Part shown: in pieces, positions 37,210 to 47,780 of the stretch
Position numbering within the stretch: the stretch's first letter is position 1
How the letters are laid out: the number at the start of each line of letters is the position of its first letter
NCBI GenBank assembly: GCA_031446125.1
Contig: CP132909.1
Coordinates: 496,001 to 560,000, forward strand
Origin: Arsenophonus sp031446125
GTDB lineage: Bacteria > Pseudomonadota > Gammaproteobacteria > Enterobacterales > Enterobacteriaceae
Direction of reading: 5' to 3'
DNA length: 64,000 bases
The notes under the pieces: model-generated
Seen by the model: the letters and a program-made list of their open reading frames with translations, nothing else
What the model was told of the DNA's origin: nothing
Databases searched by the model: none
Program-made: the position numbers and the translations under genes

Positions 37210-38401
37210 AATGTTTAAGTATCTCATTGAGTAAACGATGACCAAGCTCTAATTTATGACTATATGGTAAATACATTTCTTTATTTTTCCAAAACAAATA
37301 CAAAGCATTATTATCTGAATTAAAACCGTGCGAAGATGATGAAATATCATTTGCACAAATAAGATCTAATTTTTTTTCTATACGTTTATTACGTGCGTAC
37401 TCTTTTATATTTTCTGTTTCTGCTGCAAAACCAACAACATAAGGACGATTTTTTAGCAATTTACCAACACTAGCCACAATGTCAGGATTTTTCACAAAAG
37501 TAAAACTGACTTCATTTTCCTGTTGTTTAATTTTTTCTTTTTTAATTTTTTTTGGTCGATAATCACTCACTGCAGCACACCCAATAAATATTTCTTTTTG
37601 GTGAATAATATTATGTACTTGACGATACATATCTAATGCACTTACAACATTAATCCGTTCAACACCTAAAGGTGTTGATAAATGAACTGGTCCAGTAATT
37701 AATGTAACTTGAGCACCTCTTTCTGCAGCTGCTTGAGCTATTGCAAAACCCATTTTTCCAGAACTATAATTAGTTATAAAACGCACTGGATCTATTTTTT
37801 CTTGTGTAGGGCCTGCTGTAATAGCAAAATGTAGTTTTGAAATATTTTTTTTATATTGCAAAGTATGCTTTGCTAACTTACCTATTATCAATGGATCTAG
37901 CATTCTACCAGGTCCAATATCACCACAAGCTTGATTACCTTCATCAGGACCCCAAACCAAAATATTTCGATCTTTAAGTATTCTTATATTTTGTTGAGTA
38001 ATTTTAGCTTGATACATATTTTTATTCATCGCTGGCACTACAGCAATTTTAGCCTTTGAAGCCAGACAGATTGTTGTTAATAAATCATTAGCCATACCAA
38101 TAGATAAACGAGCAACTAAATCTGCAGTTGCAGGAACCAATATAATTAAATCTGCCCATTTTGCTAATTCTATATGATTAATTGTAGCATTCATACTGGG
38201 ATTTAAAAAATCATCGACTACTGGATAATCAGAAATACTTTGTAATGTTAATGATGTAATAAAAAATTTAGCAGAATGAGTCATTATGACTCTCACTTTT
38301 GCCCCATATCTACGTAAAAAACGAATTAATTCTGGTGTTTTATAAGCTGCTATACTACCGCTAATACCAATGATGATATGTTTATTGAGAAGTCCTTCCA
38401 T
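37187..38401 (-). CDS. coaBC: Bifunctional CoA biosynthesis protein CoaBC (Dfp)
   Basis: CoaBC joins cysteine to phosphopantothenate (CoaB, CTP-dependent) and decarboxylates the product (CoaC, FMN-dependent), giving 4'-phosphopantetheine for coenzyme A. The 404 residues (E. coli 406) have the N-terminal flavin domain GISGSIAAYKTPELIRFLRR, the catalytic His in NHIELAKWADLI, PAMNKNMY and the substrate-clamp Cys in NQACGDIGPGRML. The CoaB half begins near FAITAGPTQEKIDPVRFITN and has the Lys in FVKNPDIVASVG. The gene overlaps dut by 23 nt, as these genes also overlap in E. coli. Confidence 0.96.
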   Translation of the reverse strand: MEGLLNKHIIIGISGSIAAYKTPELIRFLRRYGAKVRVIMTHSAKFFITSLTLQSISDYPVVDDFLNPSMNATINHIELAKWADLIILVPATADLVARLSIGMANDLLTTICLASKAKIAVVPAMNKNMYQAKITQQNIRILKDRNILVWGPDEGNQACGDIGPGRMLDPLIIGKLAKHTLQYKKNISKLHFAITAGPTQEKIDPVRFITNYSSGKMGFAIAQAAAERGAQVTLITGPVHLSTPLGVERINVVSALDMYRQVHNIIHQKEIFIGCAAVSDYRPKKIKKEKIKQQENEVSFTFVKNPDIVASVGKLLKNRPYVVGFAAETENIKEYARNKRIEKKLDLICANDISSSSHGFNSDNNALYLFWKNKEMYLPYSHKLELGHRLLNEILKHYEKKNKY

Positions 38402-39152
38402 ATTATTAGATATCCAAGGCAGATAATACGATTACTGAATATCCCATAAATTCTTATTTACTTCTACTATCAAGTTATATGTTATAAAAATAATAACAAC
38501 AATAAAATATTATTTTGTATATGCTATATTAATAATATAAAAAATAAATTTATGAATGAAACATTAATTTATTATATTTTGATAAATTTTTTAATCAATT
38601 ATTTATAATTTTTAGTATTTTCAATTTTATTTTTTAAAAAATATACAATTTATTTTTACAAAAATTATTATAATTATTTTTTTTAAAAAAAAACAAACCA
38701 AAATTTAAACAATATTTTCCTATAAAAATTTCGAAAATTAAAATATTTGTTAAATTTTATCTAAAAAATAAAAGTGTTAGGTAGTCAATGTTTAATTTTT
38801 GTTAATTTCTAAAAAAAATATCATTTATAAATAATAAATTTTAATTTCTTATAAAGCTAAAAATCTAAATTTTTATATAATATTTTTTTAAATATAATAT
38901 TTTTTTACAAGCCATAATTTTATTAATTCTTTTAAAAAAAATCATTAAAAAATTATGATGCAAATAATATATTTTTTTGATTGAAAACTTGAGCAAAATA
39001 TCAAAATATGTATAATATCTTTTTTATCTAAAAATAAAAAATCAATTCAAAGAAAGATAAAATAATTGAATTAAGTATTTTTTTAGATATATAATTAAAA
39101 AAAAATAACAAATTACAAATTTTTAAAAAAATTAACCGGAGTAGTAATAAAA
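38402..39152. other. Divergent coaBC/rpmB spacer, radC deleted
   Basis: About 750 nt. In E. coli radC lies between dfp and rpmB; no trace is seen. Promoters for coaBC-dut and rpmB-rpmG must lie here, but AT richness makes any -10 or -35 call unreliable. The rpmB ribosome-binding site ACCGGAG is at the right end. Confidence 0.55.
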
Positions 39153-39395
39153 ATGTCACGAATTTGTCAAGTAACTGGAAAACGTCCAATGAGTGGAAAC
39201 AATCGATCACATGCAATGAATGCAACTAAACGCCGTTTTTTACCAAATCTGCACTTTCATCGATTTTGGTTAGAATCAGAAAAACGTTTTATAAAACTTC
39301 GTGTATCTGCAAAAGGAATGCGTATCATCGATAAAAAAGGAATAGAAAACTTAATGAAGCAGTATAATAATATTGTAAATAATAAAAATTATTAA
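39153..39395 (+). CDS. rpmB: 50S ribosomal protein L28
   Basis: L28 is a small basic protein of the large ribosomal subunit near the exit-site region. The 80 residues (E. coli 78) begin MSRICQVTGKRPMSGNNRSHAMNAT in parts and include RRFLPNLHFHRFW and RLRVSAKGMRIIDKKG-type text (KLRVSAKGMRIID). A ribosome-binding site GGAG lies 14 nt before the ATG. It is the first gene of the rpmB-rpmG operon. A few residues have been added at the lysine/asparagine-rich C-terminus. Confidence 0.97.
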   Translation: MSRICQVTGKRPMSGNNRSHAMNATKRRFLPNLHFHRFWLESEKRFIKLRVSAKGMRIIDKKGIENLMKQYNNIVNNKNY

Positions 39396-39414
39396 AGAAG
39401 AGATCTGATCAAAA

Positions 39415-39582
39415 ATGGCAAAAAGCATTCGCAATAAAATAAAATTAGTATCTCCTGAAGGTACAGGTCATTTTTATACTACAACAAAAAACAAACGTAA
39501 CATGCCAGAAAAATTAACAATAAAAAAATTTGATCCTATTGCACGTAAACATGTACTTTATACAGAAACAAAAATTAAATAG
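39415..39582 (+). CDS. rpmG: 50S ribosomal protein L33
   Basis: L33 is a small 50S protein. I read 55 codons from ATG at 39415: it starts MAKSIRNKIKLVSPEGTGHF, continues YTTTKNKRNMPEKLTIKKFD and ends PIARKHVLYTETKIK; E. coli L33 is also 55 residues and nearly identical in these parts. The zinc-free form is expected, since the four cysteines of the zinc-binding L33 type are absent. It starts 19 nt after rpmB. mutM, next in E. coli, is missing. Confidence 0.97.
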   Translation: MAKSIRNKIKLVSPEGTGHFYTTTKNKRNMPEKLTIKKFDPIARKHVLYTETKIK

Positions 39583-39601
39583 TTAAATTTTTAATATATA
39601 C

Positions 39602-39620
39602 TTTTACTATGATAGTAAAA
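39602..39620 (+). terminator. Possible terminator of rpmB-rpmG
   Basis: A perfect 8-bp inverted repeat TTTTACTA / TAGTAAAA with a 3-nt loop starts 19 nt after the rpmG stop. The place fits an operon terminator. The stem has two non-A/T pairs at most and no T run follows on the plus strand, so strength is doubtful. Confidence 0.3.
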
Positions 39621-40147
39621 ATAATATTGTAACATCAAAATATAATAAAAATATTTTTTCTAAAAAATAAGAAAAAAGATAAAAATATATCAAACTTTTT
39701 GAATAAAAAAAATACAAAATAGTTATATTTTTTTAAAAAAATAATTACGCAAAAAACAGATTTTTCATTTTTAAAATACGAAAAATAAAACTTTTTATAT
39801 AATATAGATAAATATAAAAAAATTTAAAAGGATATAATTTTAAATATTTTTATAAAAAAATCATATTAATTCTAAAATTAATACAAATTCTTCTAAAATT
39901 ACAAAAAAATCAAAAAATTTTATAAAATAAACAAAAAATTAACGTATATTAAAATTAATATTTTTTGATTATAAAATTAAAACAAAAATTTTATTCATTA
40001 AAAAAAATATATTATCTTATTATTAAAATTATTTATCAACGTTCATGAATATAAAAATGAATAATATTAGAATTTTTATAAAAATTACTTTATATGCTTC
40101 ATTTTAAAAAAATAACAAAAAGTAAAAAATTTTATTTACTAAGTTTG
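39621..40147. other. Gene-free spacer before tRNA-Glu
   Basis: About 530 nt of AT-rich sequence with no coding trace. No 23S or 5S rRNA segment is present beyond the 3' end of tRNA-Glu, as would be expected in an rRNA operon. Confidence 0.6.
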
Positions 40148-40223
40148 TGGCGTCCCCTAGGGGATTCGAACCCCTGTTACCGCCGTGAAAGGGCGAGGTC
40201 CTAGGCCTCTAGACGAAGGGGAC
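40148..40223 (-). tRNA. gltT: tRNA-Glu (UUC)
   Basis: A 76-nt tRNA on the minus strand with acceptor stem GTCCCC / GGGGAC, encoded 3' CCA after discriminator G, anticodon loop CTTTCAC with anticodon TTC, and T-loop TTCGAAT. It differs from E. coli tRNA-Glu at only a few bases. In E. coli all tRNA-Glu(UUC) genes sit in 16S-23S spacers; this one has no rRNA gene on either side. The symbol gltT is given by type; which of the E. coli copies it descends from is unknown. Confidence 0.96.
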
Positions 40224-42202
40224 ACTAAAATTTTTTAAAAAAGCAAAATAAATAATTTCATGAAAAATATTTATTATAAATAAAAAAATAAAAAAATTAG
40301 TTTTTTATAACATAAAATTCATTAAATAAAAATCAAAAATATTATTTTTAAAATTATGGAAAATTTATAATAATTTTATTTTTATTAAAATTAATGTTTT
40401 TTTGTTAACATTATTTTTTAATAAAATATTGATTTTGAATAAAATTACTTGAAAATGGAAAATAATTAAAAAACTATATTTTTCGGTAATTTTAAAAATA
40501 TAAATTTAAAAATATTTATAATATTAATTTATTATTATGTTTTGGTCAAATAAAAGAATCGTTTAAATATTATTTTATAATTTACGTTAAAAAAATTATA
40601 GCATAATTTAAATTAAAAATTGTATGTTATACTTCATTTTCAATAAATAAAAATTATATCAAAAAATATTTTTTTAAAATAAATTTTTTTTATTAAAAAA
40701 TATTAATTACAAAATCTGTAATAATCTAATTTTATGATTACATTGAAATTTATAAAAAAAATTATACTAATTTTAATATCTTTTACAAAGATATGTATTG
40801 TTTTTATGATTTTTAAAGAAATTAATATAATGAATGATTATCAAATAAAAATTAGAAATTCATAAAATTATATCAATAAATTTTAAAATTATTTTTTTGA
40901 AAGGATAAAAATTTTTACTAAAAAATACAATTTATAATTTTTATATATCTAAGAATATAAAATTAGAATATAAAATATTCTAATTAATATTTTATATTTT
41001 TATCTATTTTTTTATAAAAAATATTGAACTTATATTTTTTTTATAATTAAAAATATTTTTCAAAACTACTATATTCAATAAAAACAAATATTATAAATTA
41101 ACTTTAATAAAGAATTTTAATTAAATTATTGCATTTTAAATGCTATTTTTTAATTTTTTTAAAACAAAAAATAGTACCATGAAAATAAAATTTTATAGAA
41201 AAATTTTTAATTATTTTTAGAATATCTAAATTATTTTTTTGAAAATTTCAAAAAAATAAAATCCGTTATACTTTTAACTTATAAACTTTTAACCACATAT
41301 TTTCAAAAAAAATAATTTTATCTCTTTTTTATATTCTATTGCATAAAAAAATATACTGCCAATTGATACTTTTTTTCTAGGAAATTGTTTTTTATACATC
41401 ACCTATAAAAAATCATAATCTTAGAAGATATAGAATTAATTTCAAACTTAAAATTTGCAATTTCTTATAAACATTATATATTAACATAAGATAAAAAAAT
41501 AAGAAAAGCTTAATAAATCTCTTATATATTTCATAATATTTTTTTATATTGAAAATTAAAAAAAATATAAAAAATGATACAAAAATTAATATGTATATAT
41601 TTTATATCATAAATTATAAATTAGAAATTTTAAAATATATTGATATACAAATTAATAATTTATTTATAAAATAATATAAAAGTTAAAAAAAATAAATATT
41701 TATTATCTTTCAGAAAATTACCTATTTTATTAAATATATTAAACTGCATATAACATAATTTTACATATTTTTTTATATAAATTTTATAAAAATTAAGAAT
41801 TTATAATATAAATACAGCTATGTTTTTATTTATATAAAAATGTTTTAAAATTATTATTATAAAATTATAAAGAAAACTTAAAATAAGAATTTTATTGATA
41901 AATTATTAAAATAATTCATTACATAATAAAACGTCAAGTATTCCTCTCTAATTTTTAATTTTAATTTTTATTTTTTAAAAATATATCTTTAAAAATTTAA
42001 CTTTTTTTGTTAAAAAATTGCATATCAAAGATATGGAATACAAGAAAATATTTTAATAAATAATATTAATTATATTTTTTTAAATTAGATATTTATAATA
42101 TCATCAGATAATGATCTATAAATAATAATTTTTATAAAAATATTAAAAAAAATATTTATATAAAATTTTATTATTTTATTAAAAATAGTTTCTTTGATTT
42201 AA
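40224..42202. other. 2 kb gene-free region between tRNA-Glu and hemE
   Basis: Nearly 2 kb of AT-rich DNA without an open frame. A patch at about 41270-41490 is more mixed in base composition and may be a gene remnant, but I could not assign it. E. coli has nfi, yjaG and hupA beyond the 3' end of hemE; no trace of these was recognised. No 16S rRNA sequence is present. Confidence 0.5.
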
Positions 42203-43261
42203 TCAGTGGTATTTTTTAGATAATTTATGAACTAAATTAACAAAAATTTTTATATTTTCAGGTATTATATCTTGATTAATTCCATGACCTAAACTAAAAA
42301 CATGCCCACTACCGTGACCAAATTGTTTTAAAATCATTGCAACTTCACACTCAATTCTCTCTGATGAAGAATATAATACAGAAGGATCCATATTACCCTG
42401 TAAAGCTACTTTATTACCTACACGAAAACGCGCATTATCTATACTTGTCATCCAATCAATACTTAATGCATCACAACCTGTCATTGCCATTAATTCTAAC
42501 CATTGTCCACCACCTTTGGTAAATAAAGTAATTGGTATTTTATATCCGTTATATTCACGATATAAACTATCAATAATCTGTTGAATATAATATAATGAAA
42601 ATTCATTATATGCAGATTTTGTCAATACCCCACCCCAAGTATCAAAAATTATAATTGACTGAACTCCTGCTTTTATTTGAGCATTTAGATAAAGAATAAT
42701 ACTTTTAGCTAATTTATCTAATAATACATGTAATATTTTTGGTTCCACATACATCATTTTTTTAATATAACTAAAATTTTTGCTACTTTTTCCTTCTACC
42801 ATATAAGTTGATAATGTCCATGGACTTCCAGAAAAACCTATTAATGGTACTTGACCATCTAGTACTTTAAGAATAGCACGTACAGCATTTATGACATAAT
42901 TCAACTCCTGTTCAGGATCAGGAATAGGTAATTTATTAATATCAGAAAAATAACGAATAGGACGTTTAAAACAAGGACCTTTTTTTTTTGAAAAATATAG
43001 TCCTAGTCCCATCGCATCTGGAATCATTAAAATATCTGAAAAAAGGATTGCAGCATCTAATGGAAAATGAGACAAAGGTTGTAATGTTACTTCACATGCT
43101 AATTCTGGATTTTTGCATAATGATAAAAATCCACCGGCTTTTTTTCGAATTTTTTGATATTCAGGCAAATAACGACCAGCTTGACGCATCATCCATATTG
43201 GAGTCATATCAACAGGTTGTTTTAATAATGCACGTATATAACGATCATTTCTTAATCGCAA
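42203..43261 (-). CDS. hemE: Uroporphyrinogen decarboxylase
   Basis: HemE decarboxylates the four acetate side chains of uroporphyrinogen III to give coproporphyrinogen III in haem synthesis. The 352 residues (E. coli 354) have the N-terminal signature PIWMMRQAGRYLPEYQKIR, the Asp in FSDILMIPDAMGL, GFSGSPWTLSTYMVEG, FDTWGGVL and the C-terminal FSLGHGINQDIIPENI. It lies downstream of rpoC on the same strand; nudC, rsd and thiC, between them in E. coli, are gone. Whether the rest of the haem pathway is present is not visible here. Confidence 0.96.
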   Translation of the reverse strand: MRLRNDRYIRALLKQPVDMTPIWMMRQAGRYLPEYQKIRKKAGGFLSLCKNPELACEVTLQPLSHFPLDAAILFSDILMIPDAMGLGLYFSKKKGPCFKRPIRYFSDINKLPIPDPEQELNYVINAVRAILKVLDGQVPLIGFSGSPWTLSTYMVEGKSSKNFSYIKKMMYVEPKILHVLLDKLAKSIILYLNAQIKAGVQSIIIFDTWGGVLTKSAYNEFSLYYIQQIIDSLYREYNGYKIPITLFTKGGGQWLELMAMTGCDALSIDWMTSIDNARFRVGNKVALQGNMDPSVLYSSSERIECEVAMILKQFGHGSGHVFSLGHGINQDIIPENIKIFVNLVHKLSKKYH

Positions 43262-43363
43262 AAAATAAACTCCATAAAACTATATTTTTTTATATTAAAT
43301 TTTATTTATATTTTAATGATTACATAAAAATATAAAAAATAATTAAATAAATCTCATTTTGAT

Positions 43364-43389
43364 AAAAAATGTTTTATAAATAAAAACAT
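43364..43389 (-). terminator. Rho-independent terminator of the rpoBC operon
   Basis: On the minus strand, 65 nt after the rpoC stop, a 7-bp stem ATGTTTT / AAAACAT with a 7-nt loop is followed at once by TTTTT. The stem is AT-rich but the geometry and the T run are right, and it lies between rpoC and hemE. Confidence 0.5.
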
Positions 43390-43453
43390 CAAATACATAC
43401 TTAATATAAGTTTTAATGTTGATACTTTAAAAACAAAATATATAATCTAATTT

Positions 43454-46400
43454 TTAAAGAATATCTTTATTAGAAAATCCAGCATTCAAAAGCTCCGCTA
43501 AATTAGCAGTTGCTTCATCAGCAGTTACTTGGTGTTGTTGTGATGAAGGGTTAATCTTACGAAGACGTCGTCTTCGATCTTGATGATATGCATATCCTGT
43601 ACCTGCAGGAATTAATCGACCAACAATAACATTTTCCTTTAAACCACGAAGTTCATCTTTCTTTCCAGCAACTGCCGCTTCAGTAAGAACACGTGTTGTT
43701 TCTTGAAATGATGCAGCAGAAATAAAAGACTCTGTTGCTAAAGAAGCTTTAGTAATACCTAACAAATCACGACTAAAAGTTGCAAGATTTTTACCTTCTT
43801 CTTTTAATTTTCTATTAGCTATTTTAACACGCGCATACTCCACTTGCTCACCTGCTAAAAATTCAGAGTTACCGACATCAATTATTGTTACCTTACGCAA
43901 CATTTGCCGAACAATAACCTCGATATGTTTATCGTTAATTTTCACACCTTGTAAACGATAAACTTCTTGTACTTCATTGGTAATATAACGTGCTACAAAA
44001 TGAGCACCACGCAAACGCAAAATGTCATGCGGAGATTCTGGACCATCAGAAATTACATCACCACGCTCAACTCTTTCACCTTCAAAAACATTAAGTTGAC
44101 GCCATTTAGGAATCATTTCTTCGTATGCTTCACCACCAGATAAAGGCATAATTACTAGACGACGTTTACCTTTGGTTTCTTTACCAAAAGAAATAATACC
44201 TGTAATTTCAGCTAAAATAGCAGATTCTTTTGGTCTCCGTGCTTCAAAAAGATCTGCGACACGTGGCAAACCACCAGTTATATCCTTAGTTCCTCCAGAT
44301 TCTTGTGGAATACGAGCTAGTGTATCACCAATATTAATGATTGCACCATCATCTAATTGAATAATTGCCTTACCAGGCAAGAAATATTGTGCAGACATAT
44401 CAGTTCCTGGGATCAATACATCATTTCCTTTTTTGTCAACAATACGGAGTGCCGGACGTAAATCTTTACTGCCCGTAGGACGTTCAGAAGTATCCAAAAC
44501 AACAATAGATGATAAACCGGTTAACTCATCTGTTTGACGTATAATAGATTGTCCATCTGACATATCAGAAAAACGAATAATACCAGAAACTTCACTGATA
44601 ACAGACATAGTATGCGGATCCCAATTAGCGATTATTTCACCGCTATTTACTATATCACTATTATCTTTATTAAGTTGAGCGCCATAAGGTACTTTATAAC
44701 TCTCTTTTGTTCTTCCAAATTCATCAACTACTCTAACTTCTGTATTGCGAGAAGTAATCACTAAGTTACCTGCAATATTTTTTACAAATTTAGCATTCAC
44801 TAACTTAATGTTGCCTGTATTTCGTACTTGAATGCTAGATTCAGAAGCATCACGTGATGCTGCACCACCAATATGAAATGTTCGCATTGTCAATTGTGTA
44901 CCTGGTTCACCAATGGATTGTGCAGCAATAACACCCACAGCTTCACCTTTATTAATGATATGTCCACGTGCTAAATCACGTCCATAACATTTTGCGCAAA
45001 CACCAAAATCAGTGTCACAACTTACAACAGATCGAACTTTAACGCTATCAATTGAATTTTCTTCTAATTTATCACATCCTTGCTCACTTAATAAAGTATT
45101 ACGTGGTATTAAAATATCGGCTTTACCAGGTATTAATATATCTTCTGCTGTTACTCTTCCTAATACACGTTCACGCAAAGGTTCTTTAACATCACCACCT
45201 TCGATTACTGGTGTCATTAAAATACCATCATGAGTGTTACAGTCATCTTCAGTTACAACTAAATCCTGAGCCACATCAACTAAACGACGAGTTAAATACC
45301 CTGAATTTGCTGTCTTTAATGCTGTGTCGGCTAAACCTTTACGAGCACCATGAGTAGAAATAAAATATTGTAATACATTTAAACCTTCACGAAAATTAGC
45401 TGTAATCGGTGTTTCAATAATTGAACCATCTGGTTTTGCCATCAAACCGCGCATACCAGCTAACTGACGTATTTGAGCAGCAGATCCACGGGCTCCAGAA
45501 TCAGACATCATAAAAATATTATTAAATGAAACTTGTTTTTCGTTTTTTCCAAAACGATTCATAACTGTTTCAGTTGATAAATTTTCCATCATTGCTTTTG
45601 CAACACGCTCATTAGCAGCAGCCCAAATATCGATAACTTTATTATAACGTTCTCCAGCAGTTACTAAACCAGATTGAAACTGTTGCTGAATTTCTGCAAC
45701 TTCGGATTCAGCTTCAGATACAATACTAGCTTTTGTATCAGGTATAATCATATCATCAATACCAACAGAAGCACCAGAACGTGTGGCATATGCAAATCCA
45801 GTATACATAATCTGATCAGCAAAAATTACAGTTGGTTTTAATCCTAAAATACGATAACAAGTATTTAACATTTTTGAGATTGCTTTTTTACCTAATGGTT
45901 GATTAACCAAAGAATATGGTAAACCTTGAGGAACTATCATCCATAAAATAACTCGACCAATTGTAGTATCAATTAACTTAGTTACATCTTGTATGTTATT
46001 ATTATCTCGCAATTTTTCTGTTATACGTACTTTCACTCGAGCATTTAATGATGCAAATCCTGTACGATAAACTCTTTCTGCTTCTTTAGGTCCAGATAAT
46101 ACCATACCTTCACCTTTCGCATTAACACAATCACGGGTCATATAGTATAAACCAAGAACCACATCTTGTGATGGTACAATGATAGGTTCTCCACTTGCTG
46201 GAGATAAAATATTATTCGTTGACATCATCAAAGCACGAGCTTCTAATTGAGCCTCTAAAGTCAAAGGCACATGAACCGCCATTTGATCACCATCAAAATC
46301 GGCATTATAAGCAGCACAAACTAATGGGTGTAACTGAATTGCTTTACCTTCAATCAAAATAGGCTCAAATGCTTGAATTCCTAAACGATGCAATGTTGGC

Positions 46401-47677
46401 GCACGATTTAACATTACTGGATGTTCTCGAATTACTTCATCTAAAATATCCCAAACCACAGATTCTTCTCGCTCAACCATTTTTTTTGCTGCTTTAATTG
46501 TTGTTGCTAATCCACGCAACTCTAATTTGCCATAAATAAATGGCTTAAATAATTCCAATGCCATTCTTTTAGGCAAACCACACTGATGTAAACGCAGATA
46601 TGGACCTACTGTAATTACAGAACGTCCAGAATAATCAACACGTTTACCAAGTAAATTTTGTCGAAAGCGTCCTTGTTTACCCTTAATCATATCAGATAAA
46701 GATTTTAGAGGACGTTTATTGGAACCAGTAATAGCTCTTCCTCGACGACCATTATCCAACAATGCGTCTACTGCTTCCTGTAACATTCTTTTTTCATTAC
46801 GTACAATGATATCAGGTGCCGATAAATCTAATAATCGCTTTAAACGATTATTTCTATTAATTACCCGACGATACAAATCATTTAAATCAGAAGTTGCAAA
46901 ACGACCACCATCTAATGGAACTAGTGGACGCAAATCTGGTGGTAATACAGGGAGTACATTTAAAATCATCCATTCTGGCTTATTATCAGAGTGGATGAAA
47001 GCTTCCAATAATTTAATACGTTTGGTTAATTTCTTACGTTTAGTTTCAGAATTAGTAAAATTAAATTCTTCACGTAAAGTATTACATTCTTTTTTTAAAT
47101 TAAGATTTTTTAGCAAAGATTGAATGGCCTCTGCACCCATTTTAGCATCAAATTCATCACCAAATTCTTCTAGAGCATCAAGATATTGTTCTTCACTTAA
47201 AATTTCTCCAGATTCTAAACTTGTCATACCTCCTTCAATAACCACATAAGATTCAAAATAAAGAACACGCTCAATATCACGTAATGGCATATCAAGTAAA
47301 AGACCAATGCGTGATGGTAATGATTTTAAAAACCAAATATGTGCTGTTGGTGATGCCAATTCAATATGCCCCATACGTTCTCGACGTACTTTACTTTGAG
47401 TAACTTCGACACCACATTTTTCACAAATTACACCTCGATGTTTTAATCTTTTATATTTACCACATAAGCATTCATAATCTTTTACTGGTCCAAAAATACG
47501 TGCACAAAAAAGACCATCGCGTTCAGGTTTGAAGGTCCGATAATTAATAGTTTCTGGTTTTTTTACTTCACCAAATGACCAAGAACGAATCATATCTGGA
47601 GAAGCCAAAGTAATTTTAATCGCATCAAATTCTTCAATTTTAGTTTGTGCTTTTAGAAATTTTAATAAATCTTTCAC
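43454..47677 (-). CDS. rpoC: DNA-directed RNA polymerase subunit beta'
   Basis: RpoC forms with RpoB the catalytic cleft of RNA polymerase. The 1407 residues equal the E. coli length. The N-terminal zinc ribbon CLCGKYKRLKHRGVICEKCG (about residues 70-88), the magnesium-binding AYNADFDGDQMAVHVPL (about residues 455-470), the bridge helix and the second zinc site with CDTDFGVCAKCYGRD are present. Two cysteines of this latter site are in CDTDFGVCAKC and an earlier one is near VKVRSVVSC. The start is GTG at 47677, as in E. coli, with GGAGCCC upstream. It follows rpoB after 125 nt that fold into two hairpins. Confidence 0.98.
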   Translation of the reverse strand: MKDLLKFLKAQTKIEEFDAIKITLASPDMIRSWSFGEVKKPETINYRTFKPERDGLFCARIFGPVKDYECLCGKYKRLKHRGVICEKCGVEVTQSKVRRERMGHIELASPTAHIWFLKSLPSRIGLLLDMPLRDIERVLYFESYVVIEGGMTSLESGEILSEEQYLDALEEFGDEFDAKMGAEAIQSLLKNLNLKKECNTLREEFNFTNSETKRKKLTKRIKLLEAFIHSDNKPEWMILNVLPVLPPDLRPLVPLDGGRFATSDLNDLYRRVINRNNRLKRLLDLSAPDIIVRNEKRMLQEAVDALLDNGRRGRAITGSNKRPLKSLSDMIKGKQGRFRQNLLGKRVDYSGRSVITVGPYLRLHQCGLPKRMALELFKPFIYGKLELRGLATTIKAAKKMVEREESVVWDILDEVIREHPVMLNRAPTLHRLGIQAFEPILIEGKAIQLHPLVCAAYNADFDGDQMAVHVPLTLEAQLEARALMMSTNNILSPASGEPIIVPSQDVVLGLYYMTRDCVNAKGEGMVLSGPKEAERVYRTGFASLNARVKVRITEKLRDNNNIQDVTKLIDTTIGRVILWMIVPQGLPYSLVNQPLGKKAISKMLNTCYRILGLKPTVIFADQIMYTGFAYATRSGASVGIDDMIIPDTKASIVSEAESEVAEIQQQFQSGLVTAGERYNKVIDIWAAANERVAKAMMENLSTETVMNRFGKNEKQVSFNNIFMMSDSGARGSAAQIRQLAGMRGLMAKPDGSIIETPITANFREGLNVLQYFISTHGARKGLADTALKTANSGYLTRRLVDVAQDLVVTEDDCNTHDGILMTPVIEGGDVKEPLRERVLGRVTAEDILIPGKADILIPRNTLLSEQGCDKLEENSIDSVKVRSVVSCDTDFGVCAKCYGRDLARGHIINKGEAVGVIAAQSIGEPGTQLTMRTFHIGGAASRDASESSIQVRNTGNIKLVNAKFVKNIAGNLVITSRNTEVRVVDEFGRTKESYKVPYGAQLNKDNSDIVNSGEIIANWDPHTMSVISEVSGIIRFSDMSDGQSIIRQTDELTGLSSIVVLDTSERPTGSKDLRPALRIVDKKGNDVLIPGTDMSAQYFLPGKAIIQLDDGAIINIGDTLARIPQESGGTKDITGGLPRVADLFEARRPKESAILAEITGIISFGKETKGKRRLVIMPLSGGEAYEEMIPKWRQLNVFEGERVERGDVISDGPESPHDILRLRGAHFVARYITNEVQEVYRLQGVKINDKHIEVIVRQMLRKVTIIDVGNSEFLAGEQVEYARVKIANRKLKEEGKNLATFSRDLLGITKASLATESFISAASFQETTRVLTEAAVAGKKDELRGLKENVIVGRLIPAGTGYAYHQDRRRRLRKINPSSQQHQVTADEATANLAELLNAGFSNKDIL

Positions 47678-47709
47678 GAAATGGGCTCCTGTCGGAGTTA
47701 AACCTGCTA

Positions 47710-47736
47710 GGAAGTGGCTTTTTAAAAATCACTTCC
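47710..47736 (-). ncRNA. Intercistronic mRNA hairpin 5' of rpoC
   Basis: In the rpoB-rpoC spacer the minus strand reads GGAAGTG, 13 nt of mainly T and A, then CACTTCC, giving a 7-bp GC-containing stem 32 nt before the rpoC GTG. No T run follows, so it is a structure in the mRNA, possibly a processing or stabilising element, not a terminator. Confidence 0.5.
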
Positions 47737-47780
47737 TCCTTAAAAAACTAACTATAATAATTTATAAAGAAAAACATTTA

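Noticed and set aside
37210..37245. Longer dUTPase start
   Set aside because: Twelve extra residues lie within coaBC and have no counterpart in E. coli Dut.
39028..39225. 65-codon minus-strand frame overlapping the rpmB start
   Set aside because: It lies opposite the start of rpmB, is leucine/phenylalanine-rich from AT-rich DNA, and has no family features.
41100..41170. Terminator from GCATTTTAAATGC followed by T runs
   Set aside because: The stem is only six pairs with two G-C, there is no gene upstream, and A/T palindromes with T runs are expected by chance here.
40224..42202. Cryptic 16S rRNA gene upstream of tRNA-Glu
   Set aside because: The region is A/T-dominated throughout and lacks any conserved 16S segment; rRNA genes stay comparatively GC-rich even in reduced genomes.
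46719..47123. 134-codon open frame opposite rpoC
   Set aside because: It is antisense to the conserved N-terminal part of rpoC; its text mirrors rpoC codons, with no start signal.
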